This document shows positions 8,468-15,875 of a stretch of 38,894 bases of DNA, piece after piece. The notes under the pieces are model-generated. The model saw only the letters and a list, made by a program, of their open reading frames with translations, was not told the origin of the DNA and did not search any database. The position numbers and the translations under genes are program-made. Numbering within the stretch: the first letter of the stretch is position 1; the number at the start of each line of letters is the position of its first letter. This stretch comes from an uncultured Clostridium sp. (GTDB taxonomy: Bacteria > Bacillota > Clostridia > TANB77 > CAG-508): NCBI GenBank assembly GCA_945919455.1, contig CAMEJH010000009.1:1-38894 (forward strand), written 5' to 3'.

Positions 8468-9543
8468 ATGAATTCATTAGATTATGCAGCTGTGAAACAG
8501 CATATTGATATTTTAAATGTGGCATACCATTTATGTTTAGAAATAGTTGAAGAAAAAGGTTTTGAAACACGAGCAATTTGTCCGTTTTGTCGGATATAAT
8601 AAATTAAGTAAAGCGCCTACAATGAGTTTAAATACAAGAGATAATAAATATTGTTGTACTCGTTGTGGTGCAGGTCGGATATTCAGTAGGGTTATATGCT
8701 AAAGTTCGAGGAATAGATAATAAAAAAGCATATAAAGAGTTACTTGAAAGAGAGTGTTATTCACAAAATAGATCTCCTATTGAAATTAGTCCTATAAATC
8801 TTCTTGCTGATGTTGAATTAAGAGATGCAGTTTATAGGGATTTTCTAAATATGTTAAAATTAGAAGGACAACATAAGCGATATTTAAAAACTCTTGGTCT
8901 GTTAGATAGCTCCATAGATGCTGGTTTATATAGGACAGTTCCTAAAAATTATATCAAAAGAAGACTTGTAGGTTCAGAACTGTCAAGGAAATATAATCTT
9001 GCTGGGATACCAGGATTCTTTCAAGAAGAAGATTTTAAATGGTGCTTTAATAGATATAATGGTTTTTTTGTGCCTGTATTTGATGAAAATGGATATATTC
9101 AGGGGTTATCAATTCATTTAGATAAAGCTTTTAATAATAATCAAGACATATGGTTTTCAAGCAATAATAAGATTAATGGAACAAATGCTAAAAGCTGGAT
9201 CATGAAAAACAATATAACCTATAATTCTAATAGTGTAATAATTACAGATAATTTCCTTTTAGGAAACTTAATTAAAGAGACTATAAATGCTCCAATGTTA
9301 GCATTTCAAAATATTTCTAACTCATATATAATTTTAAAAGAAATTGAAAAAACAAACATTAGAAATATTGTATTTGTAATTAGATTACCACAAGCAGACG
9401 AAAATTTAGATTACATCATTAATCGTATTTTTCGAGATCTAATACCACTTAACTATAACATAGATATAAAGTACATAAATGATTTTAAAGATTTTTTTGA
9501 TAATGATTTTAATGTTACTTATACATTAAATAAAGCAGCTTAA
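8468..9543 (+). CDS. CHC2 zinc-finger primase-like protein with two CGG +1 sites
   Basis: ATG 8468 follows RBS AGAAAGGATG. The frame breaks at TGT-CGG-ATA-TAA and, after correction, again at GGT-CGG-ATA. Skipping C8591 gives CPFCGYNK and skipping C8676 gives CGAGGYSVGLYAK, rebuilding a CHC2-type zinc finger (C38-x2-C41 ... C63-x2-C66) with Gly42 and Gly70 at the shift sites. Corrected length is 357 residues (1076 nt minus 2 = 358 codons). The remainder resembles the catalytic region of mobile-element primases, with GYIQGLSIHLDK, IITDNFLLGNLIKE (toprim-like strand) and NIVFVIRLPQADE. It would prime replication of transferred single-stranded DNA. Without the shifts only a 43-residue peptide is made from this start. 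The first break falls directly within the zinc knuckle. Confidence 0.75.
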
Positions 9544-9548
9544 TTTTA

Positions 9549-9583
9549 ATAGTCTATTCTTTTTGGAATAGGCTATTTTTTTT
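9549..9583 (+). terminator. Intrinsic terminator of the DNA-processing operon
   Basis: ATAG-T-CTATTC (9549-9559) pairs with GAATAG-G-CTAT (9566-9576), with one T-G pair, followed by a seven-T run. It lies 6 nt after the primase stop. A TTGACA (9582-9587) immediately after the T-run may be the -35 box of the next gene, but no good -10 was found at proper spacing. Confidence 0.85.
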
Positions 9584-9695
9584 GACATTTTATGATATGA
9601 TAGTAAAAAACAACTAGTAATTTGTTAAACTCTACGTTTCGTTTGGTGGAATCTTGTTAAATTTATAATATAATTAAATTATGAAAGGAGAAATT

Positions 9696-10565
9696 ATGAA
9701 TCAAGAAAAGATAGGAAAATTTATTTTAGAACTGCGTAAAGAAAAAAATATGACACAACAAGAACTAGCTGATAAAATTGGGGTTACAGATAGAGCAATA
9801 TCAAAATGGGAAAATGGTAGAGGAATGCCTGATTTATCATTAATGGTACCACTATGTAAGGAATTAGGTATAACCATAAATGAATTAATTAGTGGAGAGA
9901 GAATTGAAAAGAAAGATTATCAAAGTAAATTAGAAGAAAATATTTTCAAAACGATTGATTATACAAATAGAAGAATCGCAAATAAGGACAAGATATTTAA
10001 AATAGTAGTTGGAACAATTATAACAATAGTTTTAATAGTTGGATTAATGTTTTTTGTAGATGTTAATAGAATGAATAACAATGAGCCTGTGGTATTTAGT
10101 ACATGGGGATTTAAATATGCTCCTCTGGTTGATTTTCGTGAAGAAGAAATTATAAGTGGAGTAGAAAATTATTTGCTAGAAAAATCAGATAGTGAACCTA
10201 AGCAACATGAAAACGAAAAAAATTTCGTTGGTATTAGGACTTATTTAATTGAAGAAAAAAACAATCATAAACTTTATAATGTTTATGCATGGGTTTTAGA
10301 AGAAAAATATTATTTGGAGAATAATGAGATAAAACAAGATAGTAGTTCTTCTATTCCATATATGTTTGTAGTAGAACATACTAATGATGAATATAAAGTT
10401 ACTGATTCAAGAATACCAAGAGATGGGAATTATTATGCTGAAGATATGAAAAACATATTTCCAAGAAGTGTAAGAAATGATATGGATGAAGTTTATAATG
10501 ATGGTACAATTGAAAAGTTAGAAAAGGATATTCAAAAACAACTATCTTTATATTTTCATAAATAA
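9696..10565 (+). CDS. Membrane-anchored XRE-family regulator with extracellular domain
   Basis: 289 residues from ATG 9696, nine nt after RBS AAAGGAG; the in-frame ATG at 9681 overlaps that RBS. Residues 1-65 form an XRE helix-turn-helix (LRKEKNMTQQELADKIGVTDRAISKWENGRGMPD). A single span (IVVGTIITIVLIVGLMFFV) follows around residue 105, and the remaining ~165 residues should be outside the cell. The outer domain shares the pattern YAWVLEEKYYL...PYMFVVE...PRDGNYYAEDMKNIFP with the protein at 11144-12178. The architecture suggests a one-component sensor that passes an external signal to DNA, probably controlling its neighbours. Confidence 0.8.
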   Translation: MNQEKIGKFILELRKEKNMTQQELADKIGVTDRAISKWENGRGMPDLSLMVPLCKELGITINELISGERIEKKDYQSKLEENIFKTIDYTNRRIANKDKIFKIVVGTIITIVLIVGLMFFVDVNRMNNNEPVVFSTWGFKYAPLVDFREEEIISGVENYLLEKSDSEPKQHENEKNFVGIRTYLIEEKNNHKLYNVYAWVLEEKYYLENNEIKQDSSSSIPYMFVVEHTNDEYKVTDSRIPRDGNYYAEDMKNIFPRSVRNDMDEVYNDGTIEKLEKDIQKQLSLYFHK

Positions 10566-10583
10566 AAATTACAATTTAGGAGT

Positions 10584-10826
10584 ATGAAAAAAACTATGAA
10601 AAAAGATAAAGTAGATAAAGGTTTTGAGTTATTATATGATAATCTATCATACAGAAGAAAATTTATTAGAACTATTTGGCTTATTCCTATTGGAATCATA
10701 GTTGGTATTGTTATTACTTATATAAGTATCATAGTTTCAATATTTTATTGGGTATGGTTTACTATAAGTGCAATTAAGCAATTTAAAGATAATTATACTT
10801 CGTGGAAAAAAGAAACAAAAAAATAA
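10584..10826 (+). CDS. Small membrane protein
   Basis: Up to 80 residues. A charged N terminus is followed by two closely spaced hydrophobic segments (IWLIPIGIIVGIVITYIS and IVSIFYWVWFTIS) and a basic tail. AGGAG (10578-10582) is 1 nt from ATG 10584 and 13 nt from ATG 10596; the second may be the true start. It directly follows the membrane-bound XRE regulator and may be its partner. No family recognised. Confidence 0.55.
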   Translation: MKKTMKKDKVDKGFELLYDNLSYRRKFIRTIWLIPIGIIVGIVITYISIIVSIFYWVWFTISAIKQFKDNYTSWKKETKK

Positions 10827-10976
10827 ATTACAATTAATGTATTGTATAGTGAGTTGTAAAAGAAAGAATGATAAACTTGAAAAATATAATAATAAATATT
10901 TATTATTATATTAGCTTAATGTTAATAATATTTAGAATGATGTGAGGGTACAAAAATTTAAAAGAAGAATTTTATT

Positions 10977-11005
10977 AAAAAGTTACAAAAATTGTAACTT
11001 TTTTT
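10977..11005 (+). terminator. Strong terminator in the 10827-11143 gap
   Basis: AAAAAGTTACAA (10977-10988) pairs perfectly with TTGTAACTTTTT (10992-11003) across a 3-nt loop, with T-rich sequence on the 3' side. The same GTTACA/TGTAAC hairpin followed by TCTCTATC-TATAG recurs at 14898-14950. The rest of this 317-nt gap holds the promoter described next and no gene that I can see. Confidence 0.8.
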
Positions 11006-11040
11006 GAATTTTAATCTCTATCTTATAGAAGGAATAAAAG

Positions 11041-11099
11041 CATTGGTTTTAACTAAAAAACGTCATTGGTTTTTGACAGTTTGTTGAATATTATATACT
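11041..11099 (+). promoter_or_regulatory. Candidate promoter with upstream direct repeat
   Basis: TTGACA (11073-11078) and TATACT (11094-11099) are separated by 15 nt, slightly short for a sigma-A promoter. Just upstream CATTGGTTTT occurs twice (11041-11050 and 11064-11073), 23 nt apart, which could be a regulator site overlapping the -35 box. The downstream gene is at 11144. Confidence 0.45.
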
Positions 11100-11143
11100 T
11101 TTATGCTATTATCGTATTAAATTAAATGTTTGGAGGAAAGATT

Positions 11144-12178
11144 ATGAATAAAAAAATAAAAGTAACACTTATTTTTGTAATTATAATATTATTAATTATT
11201 GCTTCAATTATAGGTATTAATGTCAATTTATCTAATAAAAGCAATGAAAAATATGGATATTGGATAACAGATAATGAATTTCTTTATGATAAAGCAATTG
11301 AATATTTAAAAGAAGAAAAACTTAAAATAGCGCATGATAAAGATAAAGAAGATTATCAGATATTCTATGACTATGAAGGATTTGGAATAAAAGAGAAAGA
11401 TAACAAAAAATATGCTTATATGTATATCTTAGAAGAGTCATATTATATTAAACATGAAAAAATTCGTAGTAGTGAAGGTAGTTGTATGCCATATAAATTT
11501 ATTTTTGAAAATAATGAAGTTATAGGCTATGAAAATCCAAAAGATGGTTCAGAATATGCAAACTCTATAAAGGAAATGTTTCCAGACGATATAGAAAATG
11601 AAGTAATGAGATATGAATTTAAAGACGCAAAATTAAAAAAGAGAGTGGAAGAACATTATTCATATTTAGAATCTACATTGATTGTAAATATGGATTATGA
11701 TGAAGATATAATCGTTGCCTATGGTATTTATGGAGGCAATATAACGAAGTCAGAAGCCAATACAATAAGAGGAAAATGTATAGATGGATATGGAGATATA
11801 TATGAATATAAAATTCCATGTAATGAAAACCAAGAACTTTTAGTAGAGATTGAAGGTATTGATAAAAATATTATCTCAAAATATCAGGGAAACAAAATTG
11901 CTTCTATTTCTATTGAAGACCTAAATACAATAAAGAATAACTTAAATAATCTTAAAGAAGAATATTCGAATACAAAGACCATAAATGAAGATATGCAATT
12001 ATCTTTTGTTAAAGTTTCGCATAAAAAAAATAATGATGATAATATGCTAGTTTTAGATTATGAAAATAGTAGTTTAATGGATTTACTTGTAGATACATAT
12101 AAAGTTAGAAAGGAAAATACATCTGAAGCAAGTAAAAATATTCTTAATGTATTAACAAAATATAATTTATCTATATAA
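11144..12178 (+). CDS. Membrane-anchored protein sharing the ectodomain of the XRE sensor
   Basis: 344 residues; ATG 11144 is preceded by TTTGGAGGAAAG, so the in-frame ATG at 11126 is rejected. One N-terminal span (VTLIFVIIILLIIASIIGI) leaves the rest outside. Residues ~30-175 parallel the outer part of the regulator at 9696 (YMYILEESYYI...MPYKFIFE...PKDGSEYANSIKEMFP). The C-terminal half is a second, unassigned domain. Possible roles are ligand binding, immunity or co-sensing with that regulator. The following sigma/anti-sigma pair may respond to the same signal. Confidence 0.65.
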   Translation: MNKKIKVTLIFVIIILLIIASIIGINVNLSNKSNEKYGYWITDNEFLYDKAIEYLKEEKLKIAHDKDKEDYQIFYDYEGFGIKEKDNKKYAYMYILEESYYIKHEKIRSSEGSCMPYKFIFENNEVIGYENPKDGSEYANSIKEMFPDDIENEVMRYEFKDAKLKKRVEEHYSYLESTLIVNMDYDEDIIVAYGIYGGNITKSEANTIRGKCIDGYGDIYEYKIPCNENQELLVEIEGIDKNIISKYQGNKIASISIEDLNTIKNNLNNLKEEYSNTKTINEDMQLSFVKVSHKKNNDDNMLVLDYENSSLMDLLVDTYKVRKENTSEASKNILNVLTKYNLSI

Positions 12179-12238
12179 TTAGATATAACTATATCAAATG
12201 GATTTTTTTATGATTATTCTTTTACAAGGAGGAAAATA

Positions 12239-12736
12239 ATGTATGACATAAATGATATTTGCAAGAAATATTATAATACAGTATTTAAGTATCTGATGAG
12301 CTTATCGCATAACACTAATTTGTCAGAAGAATTAACACAAGAAACATTTTGTATAGCAATTAAAGAAATTGACAAATTTAAAGGTAATTGCACAGTATGC
12401 ACATGGTTATGTATAATTGCAAAGCATTTATACTACAAAGAATGCAAGACAATTGAAAAATTTAAAGTATCAGAATTAGATGAAAAAGATATACAAGAAA
12501 TATCATTTGAAGAAAAGTATATTATAAATGAAGAAAAAATCGAATTATATAAAAAATTGCAACATTTAGATGAGGTTACTAAAAATGTAATATATTTAAG
12601 ATTATTAGGTTTTTCTTTTAAAGAAATCGCTGATATTACAGGAAAGAATGAATCCTGGGGGAAAGTTGTTTACCATAGAGGAAAAAAAGAACTAGAAAAA
12701 CTTTTAAAAGGAGGTATTATAGATGAATCCCAATAA
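12239..12736 (+). CDS. ECF-type RNA polymerase sigma factor
   Basis: 165 residues. Region 2 is visible at residues ~5-70 (YYNTVFKYLMSLSHNTNLSEELTQETF, then FKGNCTVCTWLCIIAKHLYY) and region 4 at ~105-155 (LDEVTKNVIYLRLLGFSFKEIADITGKNESWGKV). There is no region 1 or 3, as in ECF factors. RBS ACAAGGAGG precedes ATG 12239. It overlaps the next gene by 14 nt, a putative anti-sigma factor, so the pair should form a membrane signal switch. Target promoters are not identifiable here. Confidence 0.9.
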   Translation: MYDINDICKKYYNTVFKYLMSLSHNTNLSEELTQETFCIAIKEIDKFKGNCTVCTWLCIIAKHLYYKECKTIEKFKVSELDEKDIQEISFEEKYIINEEKIELYKKLQHLDEVTKNVIYLRLLGFSFKEIADITGKNESWGKVVYHRGKKELEKLLKGGIIDESQ

Positions 12737-13421
12737 TACTTGTAGCTTAATAGAAGATTTATTGCCTTTGTATGTTGAAAACTTGGTTAGTGAAAAAAGC
12801 AAGAAAGAAATAGAAGATCATTTAAAGAAATGTGATAGATGTTCAGAAATATTAAAAAGCATTAAAGAAGAAAATAAATTGTTTTTAAATGAAGAGCTTC
12901 TTACAAAAGATATAAATAATAATACAGAAAAAGAAATAAAGTGTATTAAAAACATAAAAAGGAAAATAGTAATTAAAATAATAACTACTATGTTAATAAC
13001 TGCTATTACCATAATTGCAATATTTGGTATATATATATTAAGTCCATACAGATTTATAAAGAATGAAGATGGAAAATTACTTTTGTATAACTTTAATACA
13101 GGAAATATAAAACAAGGATTAGATAGTACAAACATGCTTGCAACATATACTATAGATGATAATGAAAAAAAGATTGATTATAGCATTATATTTACATTTG
13201 ATAAAAATAATGTATGTATAAATGCTAGGACAGTAATTAGCGGATATAAAGAAAATGAACTAATTAATTTTAAGCGTACTTGGGAAAATTCTGTTACTGT
13301 TTCTAATGTAAAAATCGAACAACAAAAATTGTATATAAATGATAATATCTATGTAGGAAAGGAAAAAGAAAATATACTTGAAAGTTTAAAAGAGTATGAT
13401 GCAAAAATAATAGAAATATAG
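12723..13421 (+). CDS. Zinc-binding anti-sigma factor, single membrane span
   Basis: 232 residues. The N terminus has a ZAS-type anti-sigma motif: CSLIEDLLPLYVENLVSE followed by H-x3-C-x2-C (HLKKCDRC). One membrane span (IVIKIITTMLITAITIIAIFGIYI) is near residues 80-105 and the C-terminal ~120 residues should be extracellular. Overlap with the sigma gene and this architecture indicate that it holds the ECF sigma inactive until an outside signal arrives. Confidence 0.85.
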   Translation: MNPNNTCSLIEDLLPLYVENLVSEKSKKEIEDHLKKCDRCSEILKSIKEENKLFLNEELLTKDINNNTEKEIKCIKNIKRKIVIKIITTMLITAITIIAIFGIYILSPYRFIKNEDGKLLLYNFNTGNIKQGLDSTNMLATYTIDDNEKKIDYSIIFTFDKNNVCINARTVISGYKENELINFKRTWENSVTVSNVKIEQQKLYINDNIYVGKEKENILESLKEYDAKIIEI

Positions 13422-13424
13422 AAG

Positions 13425-13450
13425 AAGGGGACCCAAATTTGAGTCCCCTT
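13425..13450. terminator. Bidirectional terminator between convergent genes
   Basis: AAGGGGAC (13425-13432) pairs with GTCCCCTT (13443-13450), and the inner CAAATTTG is itself palindromic, giving a 13-bp near-perfect stem with one mismatch. It lies between the plus-strand anti-sigma gene and the minus-strand secreted-protein gene, so can serve both, though T-runs are short. Confidence 0.8.
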
Positions 13451-13500
13451 TACTATCACAGAATGTCAAAAACTTAGTTAGTTACGAATTTGCCGTTGAC

Positions 13501-13998
13501 TTAATAAATCCAGACTTGAATATTGCCTGTGTTAGAGTTGTTATGAACATTAATTTTGATGGTATAACCACCAGCACTAACATTCCACATAGCAATGTTT
13601 TTTACTTCCGAATTAGGCCCTAAAGTTTTGGTGCATTTCACATCATCACCATAGCAAACGCTAATGTCGATTGTTGCATTAGATGAGAAACCGCTGGTCT
13701 TTAAAGTACAACCAGCCCAAGGGCTATAAGAGCCGTTGACATCAACAACGAAAGAACCTGTCCCAGATCCTGAAACATTAATGGACCTGTATCCAGACAA
13801 AGAGCCTCTTGTCTGGGGACCATCATCAGTCACATCAACAATCTGTAAGTCACCAGAAGTGACTTCAATAGAGTTGGAAGTTGCAGGAGCCACCGGGGCT
13901 TCAGGAACTTCAGCCGCAAAGGCAGGCACAACCGCTGTAATAGCAAGTACTGCTGCCATACACATACCAATAAGTCCTCTTTTTGCGAATTTTAACAT
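13501..13998 (-). CDS. Secreted protein with Sec signal peptide, GC-richer than its surroundings
   Basis: 165 residues. A clear signal peptide (basic start MLKFAKRG, hydrophobic core, cleavage after AFA) leaves a mature beta-rich protein with many Gly/Ser/Asn and two Cys (GCTLKTSG, VKCTKTLG). Codons such as GCC, ACC, GGC and GTC are frequent, in sharp contrast to neighbouring genes, pointing to recent acquisition from a less AT-rich donor. RBS GGAGGAAATC precedes ATG. No family recognised; a surface or antagonistic role is possible. After the TAA the same frame continues eight codons (VNGKFVTN) to a second TAA, so the C terminus may be shortened. The divergent Spo0A-like gene and candidate 0A boxes lie upstream. 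Confidence 0.75.
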   Translation of the reverse strand: MLKFAKRGLIGMCMAAVLAITAVVPAFAAEVPEAPVAPATSNSIEVTSGDLQIVDVTDDGPQTRGSLSGYRSINVSGSGTGSFVVDVNGSYSPWAGCTLKTSGFSSNATIDISVCYGDDVKCTKTLGPNSEVKNIAMWNVSAGGYTIKINVHNNSNTGNIQVWIY

Positions 13999-14021
13999 AA
14001 TGATTTCCTCCTTAAAATATG

Positions 14022-14028
14022 TGCGACA
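14022..14028. promoter_or_regulatory. 0A-box-like heptamer (one mismatch)
   Basis: TGCGACA, complement TGTCGCA, differs from the Spo0A box core TGTCGAA by one base. It lies in the 5' untranslated part of the secreted-protein gene. Weak on its own. Confidence 0.25.
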
Positions 14029-14114
14029 TTCTGCAATAGCACCATAAAAAGAATTTAGTACAAATTCTTCTTACGACTATCTAACACTCGAATACTTCTT
14101 GAAGTGTCTTACAT

Positions 14115-14143
14115 AATATACCATTTTTTTTCATAAAGGTCTA
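14115..14143 (-). promoter_or_regulatory. Candidate promoter of the secreted-protein gene
   Basis: On the minus strand TAGACC (complement of 14138-14143) and TATATT (complement of 14115-14120) are separated by exactly 17 nt. An imperfect inverted repeat with ACACT/AGTGT arms (about 14084-14107) lies between the promoter and the gene, within a long 5' leader. Confidence 0.5.
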
Positions 14144-14167
14144 TACAAGGTGAAATAAGGGGAAAAA

Positions 14168-14174
14168 TTCGACA
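14168..14174. promoter_or_regulatory. Perfect 0A-box core
   Basis: TTCGACA, complement TGTCGAA, matches the Spo0A box core. It lies about 25 nt upstream of the candidate -35 of the secreted-protein gene, a plausible activator position, and just beyond the 3' end of the Spo0A-like gene. A 7-mer match can occur by chance. Confidence 0.35.
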
Positions 14175-14190
14175 TTTTATTAAAACATAA

Positions 14191-14850
14191 TCAAATATTA
14201 TTTAACACAGTTAATATAACTTGTTTTGGTGTAGGCTTTATATCTTCTGTCAAAGAAAAGTATGTTTCTAATCTTGAAAAATCAGCTTCATAATACATAT
14301 AATTAATGGATTTTAAAATATTCGATTTTATATTTTCACTAGTTGTACTGTGTTTCCTAGCAATAATAGAATAAATATCTTTAAGATTACTATTTTTACA
14401 ATAAAATTTCAAAATTAAAATAGATTCAGTTATATATTTTGTACCATTATGTCTTACATTAAAACCAAGATACATTAGCTCTTTTAATATTGCTAATTTG
14501 GTGTTTTCAAAAGTATCGGATAAAGATATATATTTATGTATATAATATGATAACAGAGTTAATTTATCTAATGAAACACATTTAAAATTTTTTAAAGTTA
14601 ATTTATCGTAATCATAAAAATCATTTACAAGAATTATTGGTATAAAAGTTAGATTCTCTTTATAAAAGTTTAAATCAAACATATTATTTTCCCAGATTAT
14701 CAAATTTATATCATGTTCACTAAGTATTAATTTAGCTGATTGTGTATCATTTGCTAACAATACCGAAATATTGTTACTAATATTTAAAGTTATAAAATTT
14801 GAGATAATAGTTATAGTTTTTAGTTTATTTGTTATTAATAGTATTTTCAA
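14191..14850 (-). CDS. Spo0A-like response regulator with degenerate receiver
   Basis: 219 residues from TTG 14850 with RBS AGGAGG eight nt upstream. Residues ~1-105 have a receiver-like alternation of strands (KILLITNK, INLIIWEN, FIPIILVND) but the acidic pocket and phospho-acceptor Asp are not evident. Residues ~115-219 match the Spo0A DNA-binding domain: AILKELMYLGFNVRHNGTKY, IYSIIARKHSTTSENIK, and KPTPKQVILTVLNN near the end. In the recognition helix the Arg/Glu/Arg positions of true Spo0A (SRVERAIR) are replaced by ENIKSNIL, so it probably reads a different site or none. It is divergent from the ABC transporter operon and adjacent to the secreted-protein gene, and may control either. Confidence 0.75.
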   Translation of the reverse strand: MKILLITNKLKTITIISNFITLNISNNISVLLANDTQSAKLILSEHDINLIIWENNMFDLNFYKENLTFIPIILVNDFYDYDKLTLKNFKCVSLDKLTLLSYYIHKYISLSDTFENTKLAILKELMYLGFNVRHNGTKYITESILILKFYCKNSNLKDIYSIIARKHSTTSENIKSNILKSINYMYYEADFSRLETYFSLTEDIKPTPKQVILTVLNNI

Positions 14851-14876
14851 TAATAGATCCTCCTAATATAGACTCA

Positions 14877-14948
14877 TATGATAGAGAATTAAAATATAAA
14901 AAAGTTACATTTTATTGTAACTTTTTTTAAACTTCTATCTCTATCATA
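14877..14948. repeat. Nested inverted repeat in the Spo0A-like/ABC intergenic region
   Basis: Outer arms TATGATAGAGA (14877-14887) and TCTCTATCATA (14938-14948) enclose inner arms AAAAAAGTTACA (14898-14909) and TGTAACTTTTTT (14916-14927) with a 6-nt loop. On the plus strand the inner hairpin plus T-run is a good terminator or attenuator 36 nt before the ABC gene. The inner hairpin and right outer arm recur at 10977-11036, upstream of the gene at 11144. Confidence 0.75.
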
Positions 14949-14963
14949 TAGGAGGAGCAAAAA

Positions 14964-15875
14964 ATGGATGATGTTATTTTAAAATGTAATAAGCTTTACA
15001 AAAAAATGGGAAGAAAAGATATTCTAAAAGGCATATCACTAGAGGTAAAAAAAGGAGAAATTGTGGGATTTATAGGACCAAACGGAGCAGGCAAAACCAC
15101 AACAATTAAGTTAATATTGGGATTACAAAAAATCACAAAAGGATCTGTACAAATTAATGGATATGATATAAGAAAAGAATTCATAAAAGCAATTGAAAAA
15201 GTAGGTACTATTGTGGAAAGTCCAGATTTATACATGTATATGTCAGGATATGATAATTTAAAAATTTCTAAAAATTATTATAAAGGAATTAATGATAGTC
15301 GAATAAATGAAGTAACAAAAATAGTAGGCTTAGATAATAGAATATATGACAAAGTATCTAAATATTCTTTAGGAATGAGACAAAGGCTAGGAATTGCACA
15401 ATCAATATTACATAATCCTAATTTACTAATTTTAGATGAACCTACCAATGGATTAGATCCAGAAGGGATTATAGAGATAAGAAATTTAATAAAAGAATTA
15501 GCGCATAAAGAAAAAATAGGAATACTTATTTCTAGTCATAATTTAAGTGAGTTAGAAAATATTTGTGATAAAGTTTGTATTATAAAAAACGGAGAAATTG
15601 TTGAAGAAACGAATATTGAAGGATTAAAAAATGAAATAATAGAAGAAAGTTATATTTTAGAAATAGATAATTCACAAAAGGTTAAAGAAATTATAAAAAA
15701 TAGATGTGATATTTTAGATAAGGAACATATTAAAATATATGCAAATAAAGTAGAACTTCCTGCTATTACTAAAGAATTAGAAAAAAATCAAATTACTGTA
15801 TATACAATAACAAAAGAAGAAATAACATTAGAAGATGCTTTTCTAAAAAAGATAGGAGGAAATAATATTGATTAG
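14964..15875 (+). CDS. ABC transporter ATP-binding protein, BcrA/NatA type
   Basis: 303 residues. Walker A is GPNGAGKTT, the signature is YSLGMRQRLGIA (SLGMRQ variant typical of BcrA/lantibiotic-immunity ATPases), Walker B is LLILDEPTNGLDPEG and the H-loop is ISSHNLSE. The C-terminal ~90 residues are the extension usual in this subfamily. It should power a two-component exporter with the next gene, probably for a peptide or antibiotic. RBS ATAGGAGGAG precedes ATG 14964. The out-of-frame CGG in AAC-GGA shows that CGG is a shift site only when it is in frame. Confidence 0.95.
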   Translation: MDDVILKCNKLYKKMGRKDILKGISLEVKKGEIVGFIGPNGAGKTTTIKLILGLQKITKGSVQINGYDIRKEFIKAIEKVGTIVESPDLYMYMSGYDNLKISKNYYKGINDSRINEVTKIVGLDNRIYDKVSKYSLGMRQRLGIAQSILHNPNLLILDEPTNGLDPEGIIEIRNLIKELAHKEKIGILISSHNLSELENICDKVCIIKNGEIVEETNIEGLKNEIIEESYILEIDNSQKVKEIIKNRCDILDKEHIKIYANKVELPAITKELEKNQITVYTITKEEITLEDAFLKKIGGNNID

